Assembly: GCF_000003815.2 (NCBI RefSeq)
Contig: NC_049995.1
Coordinates: forward strand, 8,289,095-8,341,847
Direction: 5' to 3'
Source: Branchiostoma floridae
Lineage: Eukaryota; Chordata; Leptocardii; Amphioxiformes; Branchiostomatidae
Length of the DNA: 52,753 nucleotides
Below the pieces are notes generated by a model. The model saw only the letters and a program-made list of their open reading frames with translations. It did not search any database and had not been told where the DNA came from. Below are positions 1-13,800 of this stretch, piece by piece; positions within the stretch are counted from its first letter, which is position 1, and every line of letters begins with the position of its first letter. The position numbers and the translations under genes are program-made.

Positions 1-403
1 GGAACTGCCATGGATTTACACATTTTATTGCCAATATAGTCTTGTTATTCGGCTTCAATTTGTACGACATGCCTACGACAGTCACTGTACTACAGCTGCC
101 ACAACAAGTCATGCCATAAGACAAGGGACAAAAATTAAGTTCAGCAAACTTGCACGAAACAATCTTTTTTGGTGTTGGCAATATGCCATATAAGGTTCGC
201 GCATTGATATTTTATTCGCCATGTAGATTGGTACATCAAAGGAGTTCTTTGCATCAGACATGTCAAAGGTCGCATTAGGATGAACACGCCAATATCTCCA
301 ATCTGTAACTATGTGACCCAAGGACTACAGAAAAGTTGATGGGCACCACCTACACACCAAAAGATGTTGGATTTTAATTCTTTTATAATCCTTTTGTCCC
401 CAG
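1..403. other. Left-edge non-coding stretch
   Basis: No exon, repeat or RNA gene was recognised. It is probably the intron before the first LDLa exon. Confidence 0.4.
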
Positions 404-520
404 TGTCTTGTAGTGCTCGACAGCTGTGGGAATGTGCCGATGGTGACTGTATCGACCCGGCCTCAGTATGTGACGGAGATATGGACTGTTCCTACGGGGA
501 GGACGAGACGGACTGCCAGC
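404..520 (+). CDS. LDLa module 1 exon
   Basis: A 117-nt phase 1-1 exon with acceptor TTTTGTCCCCAG and donor GTAAGT. It encodes a six-Cys module with the acidic calcium-binding end [13 protein letters not shown] and the CVCDGD-type turn (ASVCDGD). This is the first exon of the gene seen in the window; bases 1-403 show no coding signal and are probably intron. Confidence 0.87.
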
Positions 521-620
521 GTAAGTTGTCATGAGTTAACGTTCATCAAGCTTAAGTGTCAATCTGTTGTAACGTTATATATATCTTCAACCAAAGTGAG
601 TGAAGTATTGGTTTTGATGT

Positions 621-660
<40 letters not shown>

Positions 661-2367
661 ATCCCCGTGTATCTATCTACATCTACCAATCGATCTTTGT
701 ATATCTCTACCAATCTCTCTATTTTTCTACCTTTCTAGTTCTCTATCTGTCACTCTATCTATCCATACATGTAGCGTTATCTATCTAACGCAAATCAAGC
801 TTAACCTCTAATGAACCACGGACATGTCCTCTATTGCGAAAAACAAAGTACGAACAAACAGACTATTAAAACAATCTTATAAAGAAGAAGAATATCTTAA
901 ATTGCCAATGTACGACACAGATCTACCATCACAAAACTAAGAATCAGTTGCCACAAATCACGAATCGAATCAGGAAAACATAACCACACCCCTCTAGAAC
1001 AAAGAATATGCCAATTTTATAGTTTAGGGAAAGTAGAAGACGAAGTACATTTTACTATGGATTGTCCTTTGTATGATAGCGATTAACCTCATTTTATTTG
1101 ACTATGTGTTAAGTAAATATCCCCACTTTAGATACTTGAATAGTAAAGAGAAATTTATATTCCTGACAGCTAGCTACATTTATACAATTACCAAGAAGCG
1201 AGAGGAAGTCGAATGTCCTAGAATAGATTAGACGCACATCTACATATATATATGTGTGTATGATTGTTTCCATTGTTACATATATGTGATTCTTACCGTG
1301 TGACCTGTACTTAGCCCAGTGGGGCAAAAATGTGCAATAAAGGTCTTCATTCATTCATTCGTTACTTGCAGCACCCTGTAACCGTATCCAGTTCGAGTGT
1401 GATGGCGCCTGCATATCTTCTCACCTTCTCTGTGACGAGACTGATAACTGTCCGGACGGGGAAGACGAGAGGAACTGTACCATTGGAGGTGGGAATAGCT
1501 TCATTTTGGGAACGATCTTTAGGCCATTTTGATCTTATTACATGGATTACATGACGTGGTTCATGGTTAGCCTCCATAGCAGGCTTTTTGAGGCCTTTTT
1601 TTGGCTCATAATACACTTTTGCTGGCCATTTCTATTTGGACTCGGTCGCTGATTGCTGGCGTTTTCTCCTCCTTTCGAAGGCCGGCAATCAGAAAACGCC
1701 AGCATTGGCAGCAATCAGCGACTGAGTACAAATAGAAATGGCCAGCAAAAGTGTATTATGAGCCAAAAAAAGGCCCCAGAAAGCCTGCTATGGGGGCTAG
1801 TTCATGGTGCTTGTTAAAAAAAGTGAATCCCCCTATAGTATCCATACATATGGTCTGTGTTCTTTGTCACGGCCAGTGGAAGAGTAGCTCTTCGGTCAAC
1901 AGTAAAGCATCCTCCTACGCACGGACATCCAATAGCGAAACCACCTGCCTGGATGTACCCCCCAAAAAATATCCCAACTGTCAGCCAATCAGAGAATAGG
2001 CCTTTCAATTTTCAAAAGAGGTCTCGCATATCAGGGTAAGCTCATCAATATTTACAAGCAGGGCGGTCAGGAACTAAGGGTGACGGTTGAAAGAGCAGGG
2101 TACATCCAGACAGGCGGTTTCGCTGCTGGATGCCCCTGCGTAGGAGGATGCAGTGAAGAGGTTATAATGTTTTGTGGAACAAAATCAAAGTACTAAGATG
2201 CTGTGTCCATGCAGGGTGCGGAGTTCGCCAGTTTCCCTGCCATGACGGTACCTGCATCTCTCAGGCACAGGTCTGTAACAGGCGTGAAGACTGCAGCGGA
2301 GGGGAGGATGAAATGGACTGTGGATGTAATTATGTCATCTTCGTGGTCGTTATGTTTGTGTGTGTTT

Positions 2368-2414
<47 letters not shown>

Positions 2415-5400
2415 CGTGTGTGCGCGCGCGTGTGTGTGTGTGTGTGTTTGTGCGTGTGTGCGCTTGTGCGTGTGTGCGTATGTGTCCGTGCGTGTGTGCG
2501 TTTGCGCGTGTGCGTGTTCTTGTGCGTGCGTGCGTACGTGTGTGTGTCTGTGTGTTTGTGTGTGTGTGTATGAATGAGTGCGCAATCTTTTATGTGTACC
2601 GGCGGTAACATTACTTTCTTCTTCTGTGTTTGTGTGTCTCTATCTGTTTATGTTTGCCTTGTGTGTGTTTCTGCGACTTCCAATACAATGTGTAGGGGGA
2701 TGAAGTCTATCGGACTTAACAGTTGCGATGATCCTCTAGGAAGGTCGTCTAGGAAGAACGGCCTACATGTTGGCCGATAGGGCTAACCAGTATAAATAAA
2801 GGTGAACTGAACTGAACTGATATATAGAGTATTAACGCGTGTATTTCCCCCTGACAGACCCCGCTCCCCTCGGGTTCCCAGTCGGCATGACGAGTCGCTA
2901 CATCCCGGATGTGTTCGTCACCGCCTCGTCGGAGTTCAAGTCGAAATTCGCGGCGTTCCTCGCTCGGTACTCCGGCCCGAATACATACTCCTGCTGGGTG
3001 CCGAACTTAACTGATGATCAGTGGATTCAGGTTTTTAATGTCCTTTAATATTATGTTTTCCTATCTTCAAAGCTATAGCCTCGCTCCTGAGGCGTCATCA
3101 AAAAATGACAGAAGAAAAGCAGAACGAAAGAAGAAAGACATACCAGCAAAAACAATATGTTTTCCTGTTGGGGAAACATATTGTTTTTGCTGCCGTGTCC
3201 TTCTCTCATTTCTTTCTCCTTTAGTTCTGTCAGTTTTGGTGACGCCTCAGGGGTGAGCCTATAGCTTTGGTGACGCCTCAGTGGCGAGCCTAACGGTGCA
3301 GTATGTATGAGAGTAGCTCGATAAAAGGCAAATTGCAGGGAGGGAGAAGTCCTGCGTTTTGTCGAAAATGTTGCCTTCTTCGCTATGCTGCAATGCGAGT
3401 ATTTTTATCTCAAGCTGCATGGATCATTTCGTTTGTTCAGACCATTGTAGTGCGTAGTGGAAAATATCCTTGCTGTTCCAGTAGCAAGGTGTGTGTGTGT
3501 GTTTTTTTTTTTTGTTTTTCAATAGCAAGTTTTATTCTAGCCCATCCCATTTAGACTGGCGTCACATTCCCAAACCGAGCCCCGGCCAGGCGCTTTGTGG
3601 AAACGAAAAATGGAAATGTATATGTAAAATTATGCACAAATTTTGCCCGAAACCAATATTCTCTTCACCTCTTGTGTAGTTTGGTACCTTTTGCATCATA
3701 CTTGTCGTTCACGAAAGCTGCCTGACGGGGCCCCGGTTTGGAAATGTGACGTTTGCCTTAACGTCTTTTTATACAATGCAGATCTACTTCGGTAAGACGG
3801 CCAATGTGACCGGGGTGGTCATCAGTGGAGGGGGCTTTGCCAGGATGATGGACAGTTGGGTGACGTCATTCACTCTGGCCTTCAGTATGGACGGCGTGGC
3901 GTGGACGCCGTACGGAGACAGCGGCGGTGACGTACAGGTATGACGGCTTCATCTTCACTCATCTACGGTAGAACCTGCAGTATTTGTAGGGCAGAAAAAA
4001 AACTCACGCGCATTACCCACACGCACGTATACGCACACGCATGCACATGCACACACACGCGCGCATGCAAATCAAAAGAAAGAGAGAGAGAGAGAGAGAC
4101 GCATTCATACATATATACCTACACACATACACATATATACACACAGACATGAACAAACACACATACACGTATACGCAGACACACATATGCGCAGACACAC
4201 ACAAGCACAGAGATCTAGACACACACACACACATACAGAGAATGGGAGAGTGAGAGAAGGAAAGATAGAGAGAAAGTGTGTGAGAGAGAGACAAGGCTAA
4301 AATGATACTTCAGTCCCATGGGATGACTTGATAAAAAAGATCCCACATAATTGCCTGAATTCTCTCTTTACCTGTATTTCTACCTTTTCTACAGGTGTTT
4401 CAAGGAAACAGAGACCCATACAACCAGGTGAGCCGTCCCCTGGATCACCCTGTGACGTCACGCTACATCCGGCTGTACCCCACCGGTTACCGAGGCTGGG
4501 GTGCCCTGAGAATGGAGGTGTACGTCACAAACGGTCAGTTCACAGTAGCCTCTCGTACAAATCTTACCAATCTTTTGGCTTCGTGTGTGGCATAACTGGT
4601 AGAGCGTTCGGATCGGAATCCAGAGGTCCAAGGTCCAATGCTCACCATGCCCCCGACGTTGTGCCCTTGGGAAAGGCTCTTTAATATTTACACGACCTTT
4701 CTCACTTCACCCAGGTGTGGAGATGGGTACATGATTTCGGCCGGGGAGGTAAAGAATCAGCCAACGATTAAAGGATATTTACATTCAAACATTTAGAACC
4801 GAAATACACAATGACAACCGGGACAAATCTTTCGGCAACAAATTACGAACCTATAGATTATTCAAGACTATTTATAAAGAAGAAGAATATCTGATGGTGA
4901 AAAACATACAGCACAGAGTAGCTGTCACTAAACTCCGGATTAGTTGCCACAAGTTACATATCGAAACTGGAAGGCACAACCGCACCCCTCTGCAGCATAG
5001 AGTCTGCCAATTTTGTGATCTACAACATGTAGAAGATGAACAGCATTTTATTTTACACTGTAAATTGTACCATAATGAACGGATTGTGCTTTATGAATAT
5101 ATCAGAAAAGAGTTCCCATATTTTGAACATCTTAATGCAACGGATAAATTTCTATTTTTGATGCGCCTAGACAAACCCTGTATATCAAACATTATATGTT
5201 CTTATATCTACACCTGTACAAAGAAGCGAGAAGATGTCGACCATCCTGTTAGCTTAGTACCTTCAACTAGTTAAATTGTATCCTGTTGTTTTTGGGTTTT
5301 TTTCATATGTTTGTTATTCTGTTATCAGTCATGTCTGTTATCAGTGACCTGTACCTAGCCCGTCCAGGCATGAATGTACAATAAAGGTCTTTCATTGAAT

Positions 5401-7793
5401 ACTACCTTTACCTTCTGTCCGTACTTTTTATGTGGCACTATTAACGTAAGTCACATAAAAGAGTTAAGTGCCACATTGTCCTTGTCTTTCAGAAAGCAAC
5501 ATAAAAATTAAAAAAAAAAATGTAACCCAAAATAACAACTAGACAGCGTTTAACACTTGGTAGCAAATGCACAATGTTTACACTCAGATTGTCTAGCCCT
5601 AACAAACTACTACTCTTACTCTTTCATATAACACCAGTTCACCTTTATTCGCGGGGTAACCTAATTCCGTTGTACCTAAGAAGCAGGATATTTAGGGGTA
5701 TCACGTAGATGGACGGTGGTTTCAAATTGCTTTTTTGTTCAACATATTTTAGTTTGAGACCACCGTCAGTCGACTTGATATCCCGAAATACCCTGGTATT
5801 GAGTACAACGGATAAAGGTTACCCTACGAATAAAGGTGAACTAGCGTTACATGTATATGGTGACAAGCCTCCCCCAAAGGTCTGTCCTGCTACATACTTC
5901 ACCATGTAATCGAAACTGTTATTTTAGCAGCATCCATAGATATGGTGACAGTCATATGGTCCAGTTCAATGGCTTAAACAAGAACTTAGAAAAGTTGCCC
6001 TCTGTCGAGGGTAGCGACAACAAACACAGTGACAGTTATATTTATCCATAATAACTCATAGACCTTACCTTAGACCTTAGACGCTCCCGCAACACTATTG
6101 CATTGGTCGACTCGTCGAGCATACTTTCTCCAAAGGGTGCGGTCTTGAGCAGCCACTGCCATGCTTTCCATGTACAGTCAAACCTGCCCGAGCGACCACC
6201 TCTTCTCAGCGACCACCTGGCCATTTCGACCACTTTTTCTCGGTCCCGATTTTTTTCCCATGGGCGTAAGCATGAAGCGACCTTTTCTCAACGACCACCT
6301 GGCCAGCGCGACCACGACCGGCCCAAATTGGGACCCATAACAACCGCATAATTTTCAAAATCGAGGTCTTCATCGATTTTTGATGATAACTAGCGCGATT
6401 TTGTGCCGAAATTGGCCAATTTGCGTCGGATTCTGACTGCCGATGTTATGTTTAGAATAAAGATGGCGGCGGTCATCAATGGGTGGGTCGATGGGGCATT
6501 CTACTGTAATATGGGAGGAAATTTCGTTGTAAGAAAATCGAAATTTAGTTGTTACGGAAGTTTTTAAAAAAAATCTATATCATTATTAAGTGAACGAATG
6601 CTGAATTGAAACGTATATAGCCTCATACTTTTTTTAAGAACGATCTGTGTAGCTCATACCTTTTTAAGAAATATCTGTGAGTGCTTTTGTCCAACTGTAC
6701 AGTACAGTCACCCGTGGGTAAGTACGCTATCGGGACGTACCGGGCATCGAATTCGAAAGGTGCACCGTAGTTATTTCAGATACGGCGATCAAGAACACAG
6801 CGACGCATGAAGGCTTGTCTGGTAACTGACAGCATCAAAGTTCCCTTACTGTCTATATATATCTAAAACGTTAGTGTACAAATATTGAGCTTTAAAATAC
6901 CGTATCGTATAAAAGCTCCATAATAGCTTGGGGTTAAATTTACAATTTACAGTGTGCGTGTTGTATTTGACATTAAAGACCTCGCTTCTTTGCATGCGTG
7001 CAGTGTGCTGGCTATTTGGCATTTAACACAAAGGAAACCATTTATACTTTGCATCAGGCATGTTTTGAGTCGATACTCTTCTCAGCGACCACCTGTCCAA
7101 ATCGACCGCTTTTTTCCGGTCCCCCGGGTGGTCGTCTTGGGCAGTTTTGACTGTACTTGTTTAGACCCATTTTCCTTCCATCATCTAAGATTGTCCGTCT
7201 TAGTGTAGTTTTTGGCCTGCCCCTGGGGCGGGTGCCATTAGGAGCCCATGACATAGCTGTTTTTGTTGTTCTTTTGTCGGATAGGCGCCATACATGCCCT
7301 ACAAATCTTTATCTTCTTTATGTAACTCATAGGGCATAAAGAAAACGTTGGTGTGTAAGGTTTACAAGGAGGAGACACATTTTTCTATCTTTGTTCGTTT
7401 GGATTCATCATAAGTCTCAATGCGACAGTTTCAAATCCTCTGTCTAAGATCTGCAACATCAAACTGATGCTAAAACTGCTTTATTGAATAATGTTATGGT
7501 TTTCAGACGAAGACACTTGGTTACAGCGGGGAGAATACTCTTCTTTGGTGGTGGACCCGGATCCCTTACATCCCCGGATGTTCAAGCGGGTTCCTGACTA
7601 CAGCGCCTCTTCGCGTGTTGATGCGTTCTACCCGCACCAGGCACGTCTGAACAACGGGAGGGGTCAGCAACAGGGAGCCTGCTGGTCTCCGGGTAATCAC
7701 ACGCGCGGTGAACATTGGTTGCAGGTACGTTATGATTGTCATTTTTCCAGTGAGGTATAGAACTATTTTTGTGCGTGTGCGTGTTTGTACATT

Positions 7794-7855
<62 letters not shown>

Positions 7856-10800
7856 GGTGTATGTGTTTCTATGTCTATGTGTGCGTGTGTCTGAGTGTGT
7901 GTGAGTGTGTGTCTATGTCTGTGGGTGTATATTTATGTATGTGTGTGCCAGTGCGTGTATGTGTGTGTGCCTGTGTGTGTGTCTGTGTGGGTGAGTGTTT
8001 ATGTCTACATGCGAATGTGAATGTGCATGTCTGTGTGCGTGCCCCCTCTCTGTGCCAGTACTGTACATTTCTATATGTTTCTTTCTCTCTCTCTCTTTCT
8101 GTGTGTGAGTGTGTGTCACTCCCTGTTTCTCTCCTTAGATTGATTTCTCTCTATCTCTCAGTGTGTGTGTACAAATAATTTTTTATGTCTAAGTGTGTGT
8201 CTCTATATTGTTCCCTCCCTGTGCTTGTCTGTGTGTATTAATGAGTCTATGCGTGCGTGTGCGTTGTATGTGTGTCTCTCTGTGTGCCTCTCTCTCTCTC
8301 TCTCTCTCTCTCTGTCTTATTTTGTGTCTTCCACCTACATGACTGTATCGATGACCATCTAATGCCGATGTACAGATAGCTAAGCAGGGTTTCTTCTACC
8401 CTTCTAGATCACCCATGGCGTGTTGTACCGAGTGGCCGGCGTCATCACACAGGGGGCTTACAACATGGACGCCTGGGTGACGTCATATAGGTTAGAGTTC
8501 AGTATGGACGGCCAAATATGGACAACATACAAAAACAGTGATGGCGAAGCGAAGGTCAGTTAAACTAATCGCCACGTAAATGTTGGGAGTCAAAATCGTT
8601 ACGTATTCCTAACTCCTTTTTTCGAAAAATTCACGACTTTGTCTTGTAACATCATAATATATACTGGTCTTAGGTGCGAATGTACAGTTCTTATTGATTT
8701 AAACTGCCATCGGCACACCAAATCAGTGTGTTTCCTCATTAATGTTCCTGTACATCCCATTCCACTGTGCCTTGTCCGCTGCCTGGTCCCGCAGCCATTT
8801 CAGTATATAGGGTGCCATCTTGACATTCTTATTTCAGTACAGTTTCACATCGTCAATCAGGCAGTCTAAAAGGCCTTCGCGGGGCCTACCCAATCTAAGT
8901 GTCAGTTTCTTGCTGAAATCGATGTTGAGTGCCTTTTGGGCAGGTGATGACTGAGGCATACGTAGGATGTGTCCAAAAAGGTGCCATCTGCGACGGTGTA
9001 CGTCACAACATCAGTTGGAAGATAATAGAAATGATAACAAATAGATTATTACAAGCTACAGCAACAATGTAGCATCGGCATGTTTGGTACTTGGCAATTT
9101 TGAGACAGCATTTTAGGATACAATGTGTTGCCCTGTGCTTCAGCTAGCTATAGAACGATCCCGACTGTCAATCACAATTAGCAGTTCGACCAATGATAGC
9201 ATGGCAATTGGCAGTTCGACCAATGAGAGGGTATCTTCATGTCCGTCAAATATTTACATCTTCATGTTGCATTTGAGTTCGACGGGGCGACAGAATCCGT
9301 CTATTACATCATCTTTGACATTGTTCTTAAAGCAAAATAACACAACGTTAGGTGTGGTGACATTCGAAATACGAAATACTAATTTCCTGTTCACAGATTG
9401 CCAATACTAGTGAGGCTGCTACCAGTTGAGCTACAGGGACATCCCTACATTTGTACAATAACTGGATGCATTTTCTCCTTTCAGGTGTTCCAAGGCAACA
9501 CAGACAACTATCGCTATGCACGCAATATTCTGGACAACCCAGTATTTGCACTCTATACTCGCTTCATCCCAATAACATTCCACAACCAAATCGCACTTCG
9601 AGCAGAGGTATTGGTCATGCAAGGTAAAATACCAACCAGTTTTCTATTTCCCTTATATCTGTTGCTGTTGAAGTTCTCGCTATATTTGCCTGTGTGTATA
9701 TGCCTGTATGTGGTGGATGGTGTTTAGCACCAAAGACAGGTTTGTTTACCTGTGTGTGGGTGGTGTTCAGCACCAAGGTCAGGTGTGTTTACCTGTGTGT
9801 GAATGGCGTTCAGCACCATGTGGACAGGTGTGTTTGTCTGTGTGGGGATAGTGTTTAGCACCAAGGACAGATGTGTTTACCTGTGTGTGGACGGTGTTCA
9901 GCACTAGAGACAGTCATGTTTACCTGTGTGTGTGTATGGTGTTCAGCATCAAGGACAGGTGTGTTTGCCTTTTTGTGGATGGTGTTCAGCACCAATGGCA
10001 GATGTGTTTACCTGTGTGTGGATGGTGTTCAGCACCAAGGACAAGGTGTGTTTGTCTGTGTGGGGATGGTGTTCAGCACCAAGGACAAGGTGTGTTTTCC
10101 TGTATGTGGATGGTTTTCAGCACCAGGGACAGATGTGTTTACCTCTGTTTGGATGACGTTCAACATAAGCGACAGGTGTGTTAACCTGTTGTGTGGATGG
10201 TGTTCAGCACCAAGGACAGATGTATTTACCTGCGTATGGATGGTGTTCAGCACTAAGGACAGATGTATTTACCTGTGTGTGTGGATGGTGTTTATCACCA
10301 AGGACAAATGCATTTACCTGTGTGTGGATGGCGTTCAGCACCAAGGTCAGATGTATTTACTAGTGTGTGGATGGCGTTCATGTTGATGGTTTTTAGCACC
10401 AAGGACAGGTATAACACCAATGTGTAGATGGTGTTCAGCATCAGGGACAGGTGTGTTTACCTGTGTGTAGATGGTATTCAGCATCAGGGACCGATTGTTT
10501 ACCTGTATGTGTATAGTGTTCAGCACCACGGGCCGGTGTGTTTACCTGTGAGGGGATGGTGTTCAGAAACAATGACAGATTTGTTTACCTGTGTGTAGAT
10601 GATGTTCAGCACCAAGGACAGGTAGGTGACATTTTGTATTCTTTTACCTTTCCACTTAGGGTGTGCGGCCCAGGAGGTGTTCTGTGATGGGAGGTGCCAA
10701 GCAAAGGGACGACTCTGTTTGGTACTTGGGCGATGCGTACCACGCCAGTTCCAGTATGAAGACAAGTAAATCAATATTTTCCACATCATTTTAATAAATC

Positions 10801-13800
10801 GGTATTGATAGTAGTCTAAAGGGTGAACGTTATAAACATTTGCTGGTGCGGTTGTGTACTTAGTCTTGGTTGGAAAGTTGGTAAAAGCACTTGGTAAAGC
10901 AGGGGGTTGGGCTTTGTCCTCTAATACAGTGTCCTAGACACAGTAGATTAGCAAACTTAAAAATGCTATAGGGTATATACCCTTTTTCATGAACTGAAAG
11001 TCAAAGGCGACATCTGTAAATGCATTTCAGGCCTATTTGTGAGGAAATACTACAAGCAACGTGCGGAACGGAATCAACACTCAAATTTGATGAGCTCGAG
11101 TGTTCGGGTAAGATTATTAATCTTTCATGATCGATAAATATATTAATGTCACTGCTCCTAATCAGAACTGTCTGAATATAAGACATGAGAAACATTGAAT
11201 TTTAAATAACAGTGAATCAAATTCTGAACGTTATTTTTTACCCGTCTTTGCAGAAATCGACAACCAGTTCAACCAATGTCAATATGCCCTTGAGGACTTC
11301 GAATTCGATCGTCCGGGTCCAGTCGACATTAGACCCGGATCCGAACCGGGTCTCTCCGGCGGCGTGGCCCGGTCTCCCCGGTGGCTTTGAGTCCGCACCC
11401 GGTCTCTCCGGTGGCTTTGAGTCCGCACCCGGTCTCTCCGGTGGCTTTGAGTCCGCACCCGGTCTCTCCGGTGGCTTTGAGTCCGCACCCGGTCTCTCCG
11501 GTGGCTTTGAGTCCGCACCCGGTCTCCCTGATGGCTTTGAGTCCGCACCCGGTCTCTCCGGTGGCCTTGAGTCCGCATCCGGTCTCTCCGGTGGCTTTGA
11601 GTCCGCACCCGGTCTCTCCGGTGGCTTTGAGTCCGCACCCGGTCTCCCTGATGGATTTGAGTCCGCACCCGGTCTCTCCGGTGGCTTTGAGTCCGCACCC
11701 GGTCTCTCCGGTGGCTTTGAGTCCGCACCCGGTCTCTCCGGTGGCTTTGAATCCGCACCCAGTCTTTCCGGTGGCTTTGAGTCCGAACCTGGTCTTTCCG
11801 GCGGCTTTGAATCCGCACCCGGTCTCTCCGGTGGTTTTGAGTCCTCATCCGGTCTCTCCGGTGGCTTTGAGTCCGCACCCGGTCTCTCCGGTGGCTTTGA
11901 GTCCGCACCCGGTCTTTCCGGTGGCTTTGAATCCGCACCCGGTCTTTCCGGTGGCTTTGAGTCCGCACCCGGTCTGTCCGGTGGCTTTGAGTCCGCACCC
12001 GGTCTGTCCGGTGGCTTTGAGTCCGCACCCGGTCTCTCCGGCGGCTTTGAGTCCGCACCCGGTCTCTCCGGTGATATTGAGTCCGCACCCGGTCTTTCCG
12101 GTGGCTTTGAGTCCGCACCCGGTCTCTCCGGCGGCTTTGAGTCCGCACCCGGTCTCTCCGGTGATATTGAGTCCGCACCCGGTCTCTCCGGTGGCTTTGA
12201 GTCCGCACCCGGTCTTTCCGGTGGCTTTGAGTCCGCACCCGGTCTCCCTGGTGGCTTTGAATCCGCACCCGGTCTCTCCGCCGAATCCGGAATCTCCGGT
12301 GGCTTTTTGGAGTCAGAGGGAACGACTGAAAAGTACCACTACATCCAGGCTTGCGACGGCATATATGACTGCTCAAACAGAAAGGACGAACAAAACTGTG
12401 AAGAAATGGGTAAGTCGGCCACATCTGCCTTCTCCCAATAGAGATTTGGTTTCGAAGACTATTTGTTTTGTGAACCTAACTTTGTAGGGCCTAGTGGCAA
12501 ATAGTACATAACGTTTCCTTGCTTTTTCAGTAGCAGAGTATATTTTTACAGGGAGGTGTTACTAGCCCTTTCCCTTCTACGTGCTTGAGGCACCTCCTCA
12601 AAAACGGTATCCCTATTTTACGTCTCTTCCAAAAGACGAGGCTTCACCAATGGAGATACCTTTCCCAGCATTTAAACCGGGGTCTCCTAGTAACCAACTA
12701 TTCGAGAACTATTTCATTTTCTCTGTGACTGTGATTATAAATTCTCCCGTTCACTTATCCATGGCTATCATTGTTTTACTAGTATGTAATGTACTGGTGT
12801 ATTCTATTTTCAATTAAAGGCACACTGTACTCCAGGGGAGAGTGTTCTTGATCTGCTAAGAATATCTTCTGAATCCCAAGACATCGGCCACTTGACATTG
12901 AACTTGGACAAGACAGTCATTGCATTATAAAGCAACAACCCCCTGAGTACTCTCCAGACAAATTACAGATAGTGATTAATTTTCTACAAGTTTAGTCGAT
13001 TTTGTGTTCATAAAGATGTGGTTCTTGAGAAAATAATACCCTCCTCTGGAGTACAGTACGCCTTTAAAGTGAAAAAAAGGTTCTCATCGTTCATTTATTC
13101 GTTGTTCTATTGACAGAATGCGTTCTGCGGTGTGAGACAGAGTCAGGTGACCCGTGCATCCCCAAGAGATGGATATGTGACAACACTGCAGACTGCCTGG
13201 ATGGAGAGGACGAACAAGGTTGCAGCAATGAGAAAGGTCAGCGTCAGATCAGGTGCTACATTAGGCTACTACTTTAGGCTTAGGTCCCAATTTTAAAAAA
13301 GGTGCCCTGATGGGCAGCTCACAGACTATCTTTGGCATTTTCGGGCGTGATTTTTTCAAAAATCAGGCCTCTCATCATGAAGATGAAGAGCGGTCCATAG
13401 CGATAACTGTAGCAGCATCTCTTCTCCCGAAGTCAGAAACATCAAGCTTAGGCAAACTTGACTTCCCTGACTCAATAGGCGAAGCAGGGGTTACGAGGCT
13501 GCTCGGGAAATTCCCTACCCCATTTTGGCCGGAATGGTTTGATCCGCTCACATCGCACCAACGCACATGTGGCAGGTTCTTTTACGTGACCGGGGCACGG
13601 CTCTCCCCAGACACGGGACCCCTGATCCTTATATGTCACGTATGTGGGGCCCGTGTGGCAGCTTTTGGCTCCCGGGGTATTTTTGGTTGAACTCAAGTCG
13701 GACTTAAAATGAACCTGAGACCCGGTAACAAATGGACGCCGTGACCAACCCGTTGGGAACATCAAGGAGTACCCCTCGGTATCCGGTAGCCCATCGGGAC

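Noticed and set aside
2172-2611. Several Cys/Val- or Thr/His-rich frames
   Set aside because: Translations of a GT/CA microsatellite next to LDLa exon 3.
7708-8362. 156-codon and neighbouring frames
   Set aside because: Microsatellite translation within a discoidin intron.
9871-10529. 171-codon and related repeat frames
   Set aside because: Intronic 43-bp minisatellite read in several frames; length changes shift the frame between copies.
11371-12270. CRISPR-like regular 30-bp repeats
   Set aside because: Units are directly adjacent without unique spacers and lie in a eukaryotic coding exon.
11279-12424. 381-codon minus-strand and 368-codon +2 reading frames across the decapeptide array
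   Set aside because: The 30-bp unit is divisible by three, so any frame open in one unit is open in all. The Arg/His- and Pro/Ser-rich products have no splice context or domain.
13310-13765. Frames of ~100-126 codons on both strands
   Set aside because: They lie wholly within a non-autonomous transposon with inverted ends and show no transposase motif.
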